In this document: positions 46,036 through 56,852 of the stretch, piece by piece
How positions within the stretch are numbered: the stretch's first letter is position 1
How the letters are laid out: each line of letters opens with the position of its first letter
NCBI GenBank assembly: GCA_944989445.1
Contig: CALYLW010000700.1
Span: 64,501-128,500 of the forward strand
Source of the DNA: Ampullaceana balthica
Taxonomy: Eukaryota; Mollusca; Gastropoda; Lymnaeidae
DNA: 64,000 nt
Reading direction: 5' to 3'
The notes under the pieces: model-generated
The model's input: the letters and a program-made list of their open reading frames with translations, nothing else
Told to the model about the DNA's origin: nothing
The model's database searches: none
Program-made: the position numbers and the translations under genes

Positions 46036-46638
46036 ATATAACATAAGTTTGGCCTTTTTTTGGCCTTTTTTGGCAGTCAGTTTGGCCTTTTACCTAAATT
46101 ATAATCTGGCAACCCTGATTTCAGCGATGACTTTCGTGTGACTTTGATAGTTGGATCCCGATGTGTGGTATAGCCTCTAGACAATGGATGCTGGGACTGC
46201 AATAAAAATAATGAGACTTTCTTAAAATACTTTCTATTGTCTGATGTTAAAATACATGCAAAGTTTTAAGCCACTTTTTTGATTGCCGTAGATGTTATAT
46301 TGGTATTTTAAATGAAACTTAAGTACAAGCAGATGGAATGTGAAGCAGCGTTTACAGTAAAGGAGAAATTTAGATTTTTTGTTGTTTCCCTGAATAAAGA
46401 CTAGTTTATAATTGGGGCCGTCCATAAAGTACGTCACGCTCAGAGGGGGGAGGGGGTGTAAGAAAGTGTGACACTTTGTGACAGGGGAAGGGGGTTCAGG
46501 CCATCTGTGATGACACACATTTATTTTTTCAATTATTTTTTTTAAATAATTTATTTATATTTTTTAGTAGAATGTAAATGGCTTTAAAAATAATTTTCAA
46601 AATTTTTGTGAAACATTAGAATTAGTTTTATATCAAAA

Positions 46639-46950
46639 TAGCACGAAATGCGTATCTCCCGAATATGTTCGTAAATCTGAATTGGATGCAGCAGGACTGA
46701 TATCGAAGGATCAGGAATTGTTTGACAATCATGTTCGCACCAGCCAATACTTCACTCAAATTGTTAAATATCAGGACATGAAATGTTGCGACAAAGCACG
46801 AAGCTCATATTTCAACGTTTTACCTTCGAAATTCTTCCGTCTCCAATCCCAATCAACCAAACAATTGATGGACTCAAAGCTTCAGAAAGAGCAGATGCAG
46901 ATTCTCATAAATGCCCTTCCTTGATTGTAGCACAAACTCTCAAATTTGAG
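46639..46950 (+). pseudogene. Broken transposon-type ORF, upstream part
   Basis: The first frame reads CVSPEYVRKSELDAAGLIS and DNHVRTSQYFTQIV, then CCDKARSSYFNVLPS. Near 46840 the sense continues in another frame as LPSPIPINQTIDGLKASERA and ends with KFEF at the LINE insertion. From memory this resembles a poorly named, repeatedly copied invertebrate ORF often lying in transposons. I cannot assign an activity. At least one frameshift and one insertion break it. Confidence 0.5.
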
Positions 46951-47253
46951 TTTAAGCTGTGGGAGAGGTGTGGACAAAGAACAGTAGAACAACAAATCAT
47001 GGAAAGAAAGTGGAGATGGATTGGACACACACTCAGGAAAGATAACAGCAGGGCTAGGCAGGCCTTAGATTGGAACCCCCAGGGCAAGCGACAACGAGGA
47101 AGACCCAAGCGTACATGGAGACGGAGCATGTTGGACGAGGCTGGAAGGACTGGGAAGAGCTGGGAAGAACTGAAGCGACTGGCAAGGGACCGTGTAGAGT
47201 GGCGAGCTTTGACAGAGGCCCTATGTTCCACAAGGAACTCAAAGGACAAATGA
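46951..47253 (+). pseudogene. LINE reverse-transcriptase C-terminal fragment, second copy
   Basis: From LWERCGQRTVEQQIMERKWR to the stop after STRNSKDK it is nearly identical to 36.82-37.11 kb, with only a handful of differences, and it keeps the CGA codon that is TGA there. Strongly 5'-truncated: only about the last 95 codons are present. It interrupts another ORF remnant (left side ...KFEF, right side PRSTRVFKVQPYD...), so it inserted into a pre-existing element. I found no clear target-site duplication. Confidence 0.85.
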
Positions 47254-47600
47254 TGCCAAGATCAACAAGAGTTTTCAAAGTACAACCATATGATTGCCAG
47301 CTTATTTGATCGACTTTGCAAAGTAGGTCACTTATATTTTGCCTCACAATGTTGAAGAAACATACCGGACAACACAGAGCTCGGGCTCAGGAGAATGTGC
47401 CCACCCAAACTGTTCAAGAATCAACTCAGATAAAAAAAAACATCCGTCCTTTGAGAATCGCTTCTAGAAGGCAAAGAGAACCTATGGCAGTTATTGCCAG
47501 AAGAGAAAATGCACATACAGAGCCTATTGAGTGGCTAGATGATGACGAGTTGATCTGTCTGCAATTATCCTTCCAGGAAATGATGTTGGTGAAAGATTGA
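47254..47600 (+). pseudogene. Broken transposon-type ORF, downstream part
   Basis: After the LINE fragment the plus frame gives MPRSTRVFKVQPYDCQLI and a stop. A neighbouring frame gives LCKVGHLYFAS, then the original frame resumes with MLKKHTGQHRARAQE and ends EWLDDDELI...MMLVKD. The Cys...His-x3-His spacing suggests a degenerate C2H2-like finger; the second Cys is not visible. Tail rich in Arg then Asp/Glu. Function unknown; not translatable as a single protein. Confidence 0.45.
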
Positions 47601-47745
47601 TGCTAGTCGTAACTATGTATGAACACTTCACTTCACAGTTGTAAGATGATGTCCAGTGAATATTTTTGAATTAAACATAATGCATAGGACCATAATAAAT
47701 ATTCTACTATTAAAGTCATTTTAATAATAAGATAGTTCTTTTAAG

Positions 47746-47874
47746 TGGGGGGGGTCTACTGGATTTCGGCCTCCAACTTCGGCAAATCATAAATCCGGCT
47801 ATTTTTAAAAAAAATCTGGCTCCGGCAGGTTTCACTTCATAAAGCCGGCTGGCCGGTACATTTCTAATTTATAT

Positions 47875-47950
<76 letters not shown>

Positions 47951-48083
47951 TAATGGCTATGGCAAATCAGGAATCCGGCCATTTTAAGAAATCTGATTTC
48001 GGCTCCAGTCGGATTTCACTTTATAAATCCGGCCAAATTCAGCTCCGGCCGGGTTTCAAAATTTTGAATCCAGTACATCCCTA
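47746..48083. mobile_element. hAT-like miniature element with perfect 8-bp duplication, 338 bp
   Basis: CTTTTAAG flanks both sides (47738-47745 and 48084-48091). The right end CCAGTACATCCCTA is an imperfect inverted repeat of the left end, which has been altered by a G-run before TCTACTGG. Both arms are rich in CCGGC/GGCTCCGG motifs. The centre is a TA dinucleotide run of about 75 bp (47870-47947). Nested in the 1.9-kb element. Confidence 0.82.
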
Positions 48084-48304
48084 CTTTTAAGTGGAATTTT
48101 TTAAAATTTTAATACAGTTTAATAGTGAAGTGTAATTTAAGTATTAAATTAAATATTTTAATTAGGTGTTAATTTTTTTTTAAATTGAAAGTGTGACGTA
48201 CTTTAGGGGGGGGGTGGTCCCGAGATTTGTGACAGTTTGTGACAGGGGGAGGGGGGGTCCAAAATGGTAAAAAAAATAGCGTGACGTACTTTATGGACAT
48301 CCCC

Positions 48305-48670
48305 ATTAAGAATTTTTGTAAAGTCACTTTCGTTATGAGCCGCACTTTTAGCTTTCGACAAATGTTAGATATTAAATTATCTTACACAATACAAAATGTT
48401 TAGGAAACAAGTAATAAAAAAATTGGTTTTAAGTAATTCCATATCCGTATTTCACCAATGGAGCAGGCAGAGGCGTACATGGAAAACAGGACGCATATCG
48501 TCTTGAGAGCTGTACAAAATGTCCTCAGACTCTGGCCAATGTGCCAAAATGTTTGCCAAACATGAAGGAAATTATGAAAGCATTAAGTGAGGGAATAAAA
48601 TGTAGACAAGAAAATGTGTGTGGTGGGAAAGACACTGAGAGGACTTCTAAGAAACTTGGTGTTTGAGTCG
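48305..48670. other. Spacer, no gene recognised
   Basis: Short spacer between the 1.9-kb element and the satellite array. Confidence 0.55.
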
Positions 48671-51600
48671 GTAAGAGTGAGACAAGAGATAGTGAGACTG
48701 AGAGCAATACTGTCAGGGTGAGACAGTAAGAGTGAGACAAGAGATAGTGAGACTTTGAGAGCAATACTGTCAGGGTGAGACAGTAAGAGTGAGACAAGTG
48801 ATAGTGAGACTTTGAGAGCAATACTGTCAGGGTGAGACAGTAAGAGTGAGACAAGAGATATTGAGACTATGAGAGCAATACTGTCAGGGTGAGACAAGAG
48901 ATACTGAGACTATGAGAGCAATACTGTCAGGGTGAGACAGTAAGAGTGAGACAAGAGATAGTGAGACTTTGAGAGCAATACTGTCAGGGTGAGACAGTAA
49001 GAGTGAGACAAGAGATAGATAGTGAGACTTTTAGAGCAATACTGTCAGGGTGAGACAGTAAGAGTGAGACAAGAGATAGTGAGACTTTGAGAGCAATACT
49101 GTCAGGGTAAGACAGTAAGAGTGAGACAAGAGATATTGAGACTATGAGAGCAATACTGTCAGGGTGAGACAAGAGATACTGAGACTATGAGAGCAATACT
49201 GTCAGGGTGAGACAGTAAGAGTGAGACAAGAGATAGTGAGACTTTGAGAGCAATACTGTCAGGGTGAGACACTAAGAGTGAGACAAGAGATAGTGAGACT
49301 TTGAGAGCAATACTGTCAGGGTGAGACAGTAAGAATGAGACAAGAGATAGATAGTGAGACTTTGAGAGCAATACTGTCAGGGTGAGACAGTAAGAGTGAG
49401 ACAAGAGATATTGAGACTATGAGAGCAATACTGTCAGGGTGAGACAAGAGATACTGAGACTATGAGAGCAATACTGTCAGGGTGAGACAGTAAGAGTGAG
49501 ACAAGAGATAGTGAGACTTTGAGAACAATACTGTCAGGATGAGACAGTAAGAGTGAGACAAGAGATAGTGAGACTTTGAGAGCAATACTGTCAGGATGAG
49601 ACAGTAAGAGTGAGACAAGAGATAGTGAGACTTTGAGAGCAATACTGTCAGGGTGAGACAGTAAGAGTGAGACAAGAGATAGATAGTGAGACTTTGAGAG
49701 CAATAGTGTCAGGGTGAGACAGTAAGAGTGAGACAAGAGATAGATAGTGAGACTTTGAGAGCAATACTGTCAGGGTGAGACAGTAAGAGTGAGACAAGAG
49801 ATAGATAGTGAGACTTTGAGAGCAATACTGTCAGGGTGAGACAGTAAGAGTGAGACAAGAGATAGATAGTGAGACTTTGAGAGCAATACTGTCAGGGTGA
49901 GACAGTAAGAGTGAGACAAGAGATAGATAGTGAGACTTTGAGAGCAATACTGTCAGGGTGAGACAGTAAGAGTGAGACAAGAGATAGATAGTGAGACTTT
50001 GAGAGCAATACTGTCAGGGTGAGACAGTAAGAGTGAGACAAGAGATAGATAGTGAGACTTTGAGAGCAATACTGTCAGGGTGAGACAGTAAGAGTGAGAC
50101 AAGAGATAGATAGTGAGACTTTGAGAGCAATACTGTCAGGGTGAGACAGTAAGAGTGAGACAAGAGATAGATAGTGAGACTTTGAGAGCAATACTGTCAG
50201 GGTGAGACAGTAAGAGTGAGACAAGAGATAGATAGTGAGACTTTGAGAGCAATACTGTCAGCGTGAGACAGTAAGAGTGAGACAAGAGATAGTGAGACTT
50301 TGAGAGCAATACTGTCAGGGTGAGAAAGTAAGAGTGAGACAAGAGGTAGTGAGACTTTGAGAGCAATACTGTCAGGGTGGACAGTAAGAGTGAGACAAGA
50401 GATAGATAGTGAGACTTTGAGAGCAATACTGTCAGGGTGAGACAGTAAGAGTGAGACAAGAGATAGATAGTGAGACTTTGAGAGCAATACTGTCAGGGTG
50501 AGACAGTAAGAGTGAGACAAGAGATAGATAGTGAGACTTTGAGAGCAATACTGTCAGGGTGAGACAGTAAGAGTGAGACAAGAGAAAGATAGTGAGACTT
50601 TGAGAGCAATACTGTCAGCGTGAGACAGTAAGAGTGAGACAAGAGATAGATAGTGAGACTTTGAGAGCAATACTGTCAGGGTGAGAAAGTAAGAGTGAGA
50701 CAAGAGATATATAGTGAGACTTTGAGAGCAATACTGTCAGGGTGAGACAGTAAGAGTGAGACAAGAGATAGATAGTGAGACTTTGAGAGCAATACTGTCA
50801 GGGTGAGACAGTAAGAGTGAGACAAGAGATAGATAGTGAGACTTTGAGAGCAATACTGTCAGGGTGAGACAGTAAGAGTGAGACAAGAGAAAGATAGTGA
50901 GACTTTGAGAGCAATACTGTCAGGGTGAGACAGTAAGAGTGAGACAAGAGATAGATAGTGAGACTTTGAGAGCAATACTGTCAGGGTGAGACAGTAAGAG
51001 TGAGACAAGAGATAGATAGTGAGACTTTGAGAGCAATACTGTCAGGGTGAGACAGTAAGAGTGAGACAAGATATAGATAGTGAGACTTTGAGAGCAATAC
51101 TGGCAGGGTGAGACAGTAAGAGTGAGACAAGAGATAGATATGAGCCTTTGAGAGCAATACTGTCAGGGTGAGACAGTAAGAGTGAGACAAGAGATAGATA
51201 GTGAGACTTTGAGAGCAATACTGTCAGGGTGAGACAGTAAGAGTGAGACAAGAGATAGATAGTGAGACTTTGAGAGCAATACTGTCATTGTGAGACAGTA
51301 AGAGTGAGACAAGAGATAGATAGTGAGACTTTGAGAGCAATACTGTCAGGGTGAGACAGTAAGAGTGAGACAAGAGATAGATAGTGAGACTTTGAGAGCA
51401 ATACTGTCAGGGTGAGACAGTAAGAGTGAGACAAGAGATAGATAGTGAGACTTTGAGAGCAATACTGTCAGGGTGAGACAGTAAGAGTGAGACAAGAGAT
51501 AGATAGTGAGACTTTGAGAGCAATACTGTCAGGGTGAGACAGTAAGAGTGAGACAAGAGATAGTGAGACTTTGAGAGCAATACTGTCAGGGTCAGACAGT

Positions 51601-52835
51601 AAGAGTGAGACAAGAGATAGATAGTGAGACTTTGAGAGCAATACTGTCAGGGTGAGACAGTAAGAGTGAGACAAGAGATAGATAGTGAGACTTTGAGAGC
51701 AATACTGTCAGGGTGAGACAGTAATAGTGAGACAAGAGATAGATAGTGAGACTTTGAGAGCAATACTGTCAGGGTGAGACAGTAAGAGTGAGACAAGAGA
51801 TATTGAGACTATGAGAGCAATACTGTCAGGGTGAGACAGTAAGAGTGAGACAAGAGATATTGAGACTATGAGAGCAATACTGTCAGGGTGAGACAGTAAG
51901 AGTGAGACAAGAGATATTGAGACTTTGAGAGAAATACTGTCAGGGTGAGACAGTAAGAGTGAGACAAGAGATATTGAGACTATGAGAGCAATACTGTCAG
52001 GGTGAGACAGTAAGAGTGAGACAAGAGATATTAAGACTTTGAGAGCAATACTGTCAGGGTGAGACAGTAAGATTGAGACAAGAGACATTGAGACTATGAG
52101 AGCACTACTGTCAGGGTGAGACAGTAAGAGTGAGACAAGAGATATTGAGACTTTGAGAGCAATACTGTCAGGGTGAGACAGTAAGAGTGAGACAAGAGAT
52201 ATTGAGACTTTGAGAGCAATACTGTCAGGGTGAGACAGTAAGAGTGAGACAAGAGATAGATAGTGAGACTTTGAGAGCAACGCTGTCAGGGTGAGACATT
52301 AAGTGTGAGACAAGAGATATTGAGACTTTGAGAGCAATACTGTCAGGGTGAGACAGTAAGAGTGAGACAAGAGATAGTGAGACTTTGAGAGCAATACTGT
52401 CAGGGTGAGACAGTAAGAGTGAGACAAGAGATATTGAGACTTTGAGAGCAATACTGTCAGGGTGAGACATTAAGTGTGAGACAAGAGATATTGAGACTTT
52501 GAGAGCAACGCTGTCAGGGTGAGACATTAAGTGTGAAACAAGAGATATTGAGACTTTGAGAGCAATACTGTCAGGGTGAGACAGTAAGAGTGAGACAAGA
52601 GATAGTGAGACTTTGAGAGCAATACTGTCAGGGTGAGACAGTAAGAGTGAGACAAGAGATATTGAGACTTTGAGAGCAATACTGTCAGGGTGAGACATTA
52701 AGTGTGAGACAAGAGATATTGAGACTTTGAGAGCAACGCTGTCAGGGTGAGACAGTAAGAGTGAAACAAGATATATTGAGACTCTGAGAGTATCACTGTC
52801 AGGGTGAGACAGTAAGAGTGAGACAGCAGTAGTGA
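48671..52835. repeat. 61/57-bp satellite-like array, about 69 copies
   Basis: Units contain GAGACTTTGAGAGCAATACT, GTCAGGGTGAGACAGTAAGA and GTGAGACAAGAGATAGATA. Two lengths exist: 61 bp with GATAGATAGTGAG, and 57 bp with GATAGTGAG or GATATTGAG. The centre (about 49.67-51.75 kb) is almost all 61-bp units. The flanks are mostly 57-bp, with the ATATTGAG type dominating the right third, where CATTAAGTGTGAG variants also recur. Many minus-strand open frames (up to 190 codons) derive from it and are not genes. Purine-rich on the plus strand. Confidence 0.98.
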
Positions 52836-53000
52836 CACAGTGAGAAAGAGACGCTGACAGGGAAGGACACTGTTGGAGCGAGTCATTACAATTGTGTCTT
52901 TATTTCCCTCCCGGTGTGATCAACAGTCTCCCTGGCCGTCACTCAATCACAGCTTCCCAGTTGTAAGATGTACGTAATTGAAACTGTTGGTACAATTTAC

Positions 53001-53060
53001 CAATTAGATCTGCTCCCTTTCCCCCCAGAAACATTTACCAATTACAATATCACACAAAGG
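53001..53060. repeat. Direct repeat of about 57 bp, left copy
   Basis: AATTAGATCT, then CCCCCCAGAAACATTTACCA and ATATCACACAAA recur at 53966-54022 with about 5 differences. Flanking sequences do not align. Confidence 0.85.
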
Positions 53061-53561
53061 AGGCCGTGGGAACAAAAGGAATAAGGGCAGTGTCCTCTTG
53101 ATGTATTCAGAGGGTCTTGGATGGGCGGGGAAGAGGCGGTGGAGATAGAGGAAGTCAGACGAGTATTTATATATGGCCCATAGTTGGTCTACGGTTGGTC
53201 TAGGGTTGGTCTACGGTTGGTCTACGGTTGGATGTATGACTTTGATGTTAAACTTGAATTTTCCCAAACTTACTTTTGAAGACTAGAAAAAATGTTAAAA
53301 CGTGTATAGAAAAGAAATCGGTGATTTGAACAATTAGGTAACGAATGGTCTTTGACTTGAGTGGTCAATTCTTTGAAGTCGTTGCATCTTAAACTTTGTT
53401 TCTTTTAAGGGACACGAGCCACTGTGACATAATCCAGCTGGCCCCCCTCCCCCCTCGCCTTCCTATGTGAAAGTGGTGATAAGAAACGTAAACTAACAGC
53501 GCTTGTTTGAAGCTGGTGTACAAGAGGGTAGTCTTACAGCACGTGACTCAACATACGATTA
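53061..53561. other. Spacer with 11-bp repeat
   Basis: Four copies of TTGGTCTACGG lie at about 53183-53229. No gene recognised. Confidence 0.65.
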
Positions 53562-53907
53562 ATGGTGTTTGTTGTGGTGGTGTTTGTTGTGGTGGTGTTT
53601 GTTGTGGTGGTGTTTGTTGTGGTGGTGTTTGTATGTTGTGGTGTTTGTTGTGGTGGTGTTTGTTGTGGTGGTGTTTGTTGTGGTGGTGTTTGTTGTGGTG
53701 GTGTTTGTTGTGGTGGTGTTTGTTGTGGTGGTGTTTGTTGTGGTGGTGTTTGTATGTTGTGGTGTTTGTTGTGGTGGTGTTTGTTGTGGTGGTGTTTGTT
53801 GTGGTGGTGTTTGTATGTTGTGGTGTTTGTTGTGGTGGTGTTTGTTGTGGTGGTGTTTGTTGTGGTGGTGTTTGTTGTGGTGGTGTTTGTTGTGGTGTGT
53901 TGATGTG
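53562..53907. repeat. 15-bp minisatellite, about 22 copies
   Basis: Unit TGTTTGTTGTGGTGG, periodically replaced by the variant TGTTTGTATGTTGTGG. Unit divisible by 3; open frames on both strands (up to 146 codons) are artefacts. Confidence 0.97.
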
Positions 53908-53965
53908 CTGACGTTTTTTAAGCTGGTGTTGTTGTTTTTTTTATAAAAGAGACAAATAGTAAAGC

Positions 53966-54022
53966 AAATTAGATCTCCGCCCTTTTCCCCCAGAAACATT
54001 TACCAATTATAATATCACACAA
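53966..54022. repeat. Direct repeat of about 57 bp, right copy
   Basis: Partner of 53001-53060. The two copies bracket the 15-bp minisatellite and spacer. Confidence 0.85.
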
Positions 54023-54149
54023 AAAATACTAAAAATAAATCCAGGGACTGACCCGTCCACCAAAGAAAACAGATCAAATAGAACGAATTTAAAAAAAAAG
54101 CTGTCACGTTCATTAATGGAGAATATTCATAACTGACAAGAGTAACACC

Positions 54150-54480
54150 ATTAGTCAAATCGTTAAACCTAGTAACAATAGAGGATAGAACAACAAATAG
54201 CAAGGTAATAATATTACATAAGGTAATTAATTATAACTTGGAAAGGCAACACAAAAAGTAATCTAATACAACCCTCAGATAGACATTGGGGTAAAAAAAA
54301 CTTTTCTTATTCCGTATGCAAGAACAAACACACACAAATTCTCGTTCTTCCAGTCTGGAATTCAGTCGTGAGATGGTTTGCCTGATCAAACCAGGGAAAC
54401 CAAAACTTTGTCAACCATTTAAAACTTGAATGAAAACGCAAGACTAGACCGTGTCGATTTGATAACAGATACATTATATA
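54150..54480 (+). pseudogene. LINE 3'-region remnant (family Z, copy 2)
   Basis: Aligns with 22.33-22.40 kb plus 22.96-23.9 kb as one uninterrupted stretch. It contains a single 53-bp-unit equivalent (CCCTCAGATAGACATTGGGG) at about 54236-54290. The plus frames carry a decayed version of the protein tail seen at 23.8 kb, with stops. It serves as the empty-site and pre-amplification reference for copy 1. Confidence 0.72.
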
Positions 54481-54699
54481 GTCTAATATAGTTCGCGTGG
54501 ACAAAGAAATTACTGATTGCCCAGTGGAAGTTCACTGGGAAGTTTTCCTGTCAAAATTTATGTATCTCCACATGTGAGTAGGCAACTGTTTCCAGTCAAA
54601 CTCTTATGTATCTCCACGTATGAGTATGCAACTGATATATGTCAAATCAACATCAGTTTGTGTATGTGCTACAAACACGAGGTTGAGTTAACATCGCAT

Positions 54700-55024
54700 G
54701 TCTCATTGCCACGACACACCCAACACACACACAGCCAACACACACACATACATTGCCATCCAGTGGCGCAGCTAGGGGAGGGGGGGTAAATTCGACCACC
54801 CCCCCTCCAGGCCCCCAGGGGCAACCAAAGGAATGTCCGAATTTTTTTACATTAAATATTACGCCACCGCAATGTATGCTGCCCCCCCCCCAAAGAGGCC
54901 ACGCCCCCGGGCCCCCAAATCCCTACAAATCATTAGCTACGCCACTGCAGCCAACACACACACACGCGCACAGCCAACACATACAGCCAACACACACACA
55001 TACACGCACACACACACACGGTGT
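54700..55024. repeat. CA-rich tract split by a transposon
   Basis: ACACACAGCCAACACACACA-type sequence lies on both sides of the hAT-like element at 54761-54947. It was probably continuous before insertion. Confidence 0.85.
54761..54947. mobile_element. hAT-like miniature element (CAGTGGCG), 187 bp
   Basis: Starts CAGTGGCGCAGCTAGGGG and ends AATCATTAGCTACGCCACTG; good inverted repeats (CAGTGGCG/CGCCACTG exact). The interior is G- and C-run rich. The flanks show only a partial 8-bp match (TTGCCATC/CAGCCAAC). Non-coding. Confidence 0.82.
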
Positions 55025-56852
55025 ACATCCGATAACCTGTAGGAGTAAATGCCTTATCTCTGATACTCCTTTAACACCTCATGTAAACAGAAGCCAAGTG
55101 GCCAAGTGGCCAAGTGGCCTGTACAAACGTTCCTTTCACTTTCAGAGCTAAAGTCCGCACTGCGTAATGCCATTTGTGATATGTTTTATTCATCCGTTAG
55201 TTTTAACAGTTAAAACTCGCTGTTGGTATGTATCTAGTAGTATTATTATTTATTATTATCTGCCAACACGAGTAGTGGCAGTATTAGATAGAGGCTACGA
55301 ATTGCCCCCCAGTGACGTCACGTGTAAACAAAAGGTCCGCTGAGGGCAAGTATACGGCCTTACGCCTTTATTTATTTTGGTCGTAAAGTACAGTAGCTGC
55401 GTCCAAAGGTAAGTAAAGACAAGACAAGAAGCGTCGTAAATACAGTCACCGTGTTTAAAAAAAAACACATCTTAACACACCAGACACACACACATCTAAC
55501 ACAGGATACAGTTGTGTCGTTTGTTAATAAAAGAAAACAATGAGTGATACAAATGAAAAGTTATTAAAATGAATAACTTACAACCAAGAGAGAGAATCAA
55601 CCACGTGTAATAACTGCCAATCGGCCGCGCTGGCTGAAGATGAACTTAGTACAAGAACAACTAGGGTGTCCCTCGGTACATATCCCCATGTCTGCTCATG
55701 AGATTTAACACAGTGTTAACTTTAACCAGGGCAAACTTTTTTTTTCCTTTCTTCTTTTCCTTAAGGAACTGCACAAACGCAAAACACACACACACATAGG
55801 TCACGGCAAGCTACTGAGCGGGTAAGGGAGGGGAGGTGGGGGTAAAGGGCAAGTATGCGTCAAAATAACAAGAACATTTTTTAGTAGAATTGGGTGGAGG
55901 GAGATGATGGGGGTGGAGGGGGGGATTTCAATAGAGACGCGAGAAAATAGCGGGAACAAGTCAGGTCTGGGCTTATGTGGCCCGCCCCGCGAGAAAGTCG
56001 ACTGCGAGGTGAAGTTCGTAATAAGGTCGCGTTCACAACTGGAGAGATGAGAAAAGGGGTGGAGGTTGGTGGGGAGGGGGGAGTGAGAGTGCTGAAAGAT
56101 TTAGGTAAAGGGCAAACCACTGGGTGGTATTACGTCATAGAGAGCTCAACTTGGCCAGCTCTTTTTAACTTCTAAGGACCTTTAATTTTCTTTAAGGCAG
56201 TATCAGTAGCGTAACTACGAGTATCGTGTAGGGACTGAGAGAAAGTCAATGTTGCGGGGAGGGGTATCAAAGCGCCTTATAAGTAGAATTTTTATAACAT
56301 TGGTCTGTAAATTAACATATTGACACAATGAAAACTTAGTTTGAACAATACACAAATTAAAGGTTTAAACAATATCAAATACAGTAAAACCCGAAGAGCT
56401 GTCGAAATAACAATATGACGGAAATATTAACATATGCTTGAACTCATAAGCGTCATACTAATCAAATATATACATACACAAAATTGGACTGATTTTGAAT
56501 CTCTAACTTTCCCACCAATACTTACATTTTGTTAAAATATTTATTTATTTTTACTCGATCACCTTGTATGCACGAAACAACGAGTACGTTGATAGTAGAA
56601 GAATTATAATGACGTTAAATGAATGGTCTAAGTCTAAACTTGATCAAGGGGAGTAGCGTAGGCGTGGCTTGCCCGTGCCCGTAGAAGGTGAGCACAATTC
56701 GCCCCGAATTTTCGCGCTCCGAAATTTCAGCCCCTCAGCACCCCCACACACGAAACATCACTGGATTATCCTCCACTGTGTAAACTACAATGAAAAATCG
56801 TTCTAATAAAAAAAAGTAAATCGTTATTAACAAATATTGTAAAACTGCCGGT
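55025..56852. other. Spacer, no gene recognised
   Basis: G-rich tracts at 55.82-55.92 and 56.06-56.09 kb. A one-ended CAGTAGCGTAACTACGAG motif at 56204 resembles a hAT terminus. No gene recognised. Confidence 0.55.

Larger units (their letters stand above)
45191..46117. mobile_element. hAT-like element with perfect 8-bp duplication, 927 bp
   Basis: Starts CAGGGTTGCCATATTGGCC and ends ATAATCTGGCAACCCTG; the terminal 11 bp are exact inverted repeats. ATTTCAGC flanks both sides (45183-45190 and 46118-46125). Subterminal regions are rich in TTGGCCTTTTT motifs at both ends, a likely transposase-binding array. It carries a short coding remnant (45480-45706) and a nested GGGGCCGTCC-family insertion (about 45823-46035). 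Confidence 0.92.
46414..48304. mobile_element. Large GGGGCCGTCC-family element, ATT duplication, 1,891 bp, with nested insertions
   Basis: Starts GGGGCCGTCCATAAAGTACG then TCACGCT, and ends AGCGTGACGTACTTTATGG then ACATCCCC. ATT flanks both sides (46411-46413 and 48305-48307). Subterminal TGTGACAGTTTGTGACAGGG motifs match the short 42.26 and 61.58 kb copies. The interior holds a broken protein-coding region (46639-47600), a LINE fragment inside it, and a 338-bp hAT-like element (47746-48083). This may be a decayed longer, once-coding relative of the short copies; alternatively the coding region was captured. Confidence 0.7.

Noticed and set aside
48525..52886. Many minus-strand frames with HSYCLTLTVLLS-type repeats, which look like membrane segments
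   Set aside because: Produced by the 61/57-bp array; 61 and 57 shift frame, so the same peptides appear in all frames. Hydrophobicity is a by-product of purine bias on the opposite strand.
53507..53999. Cys/Gly/Val-rich and Thr/Asn/His-rich frames
   Set aside because: 15-bp minisatellite translated on both strands.
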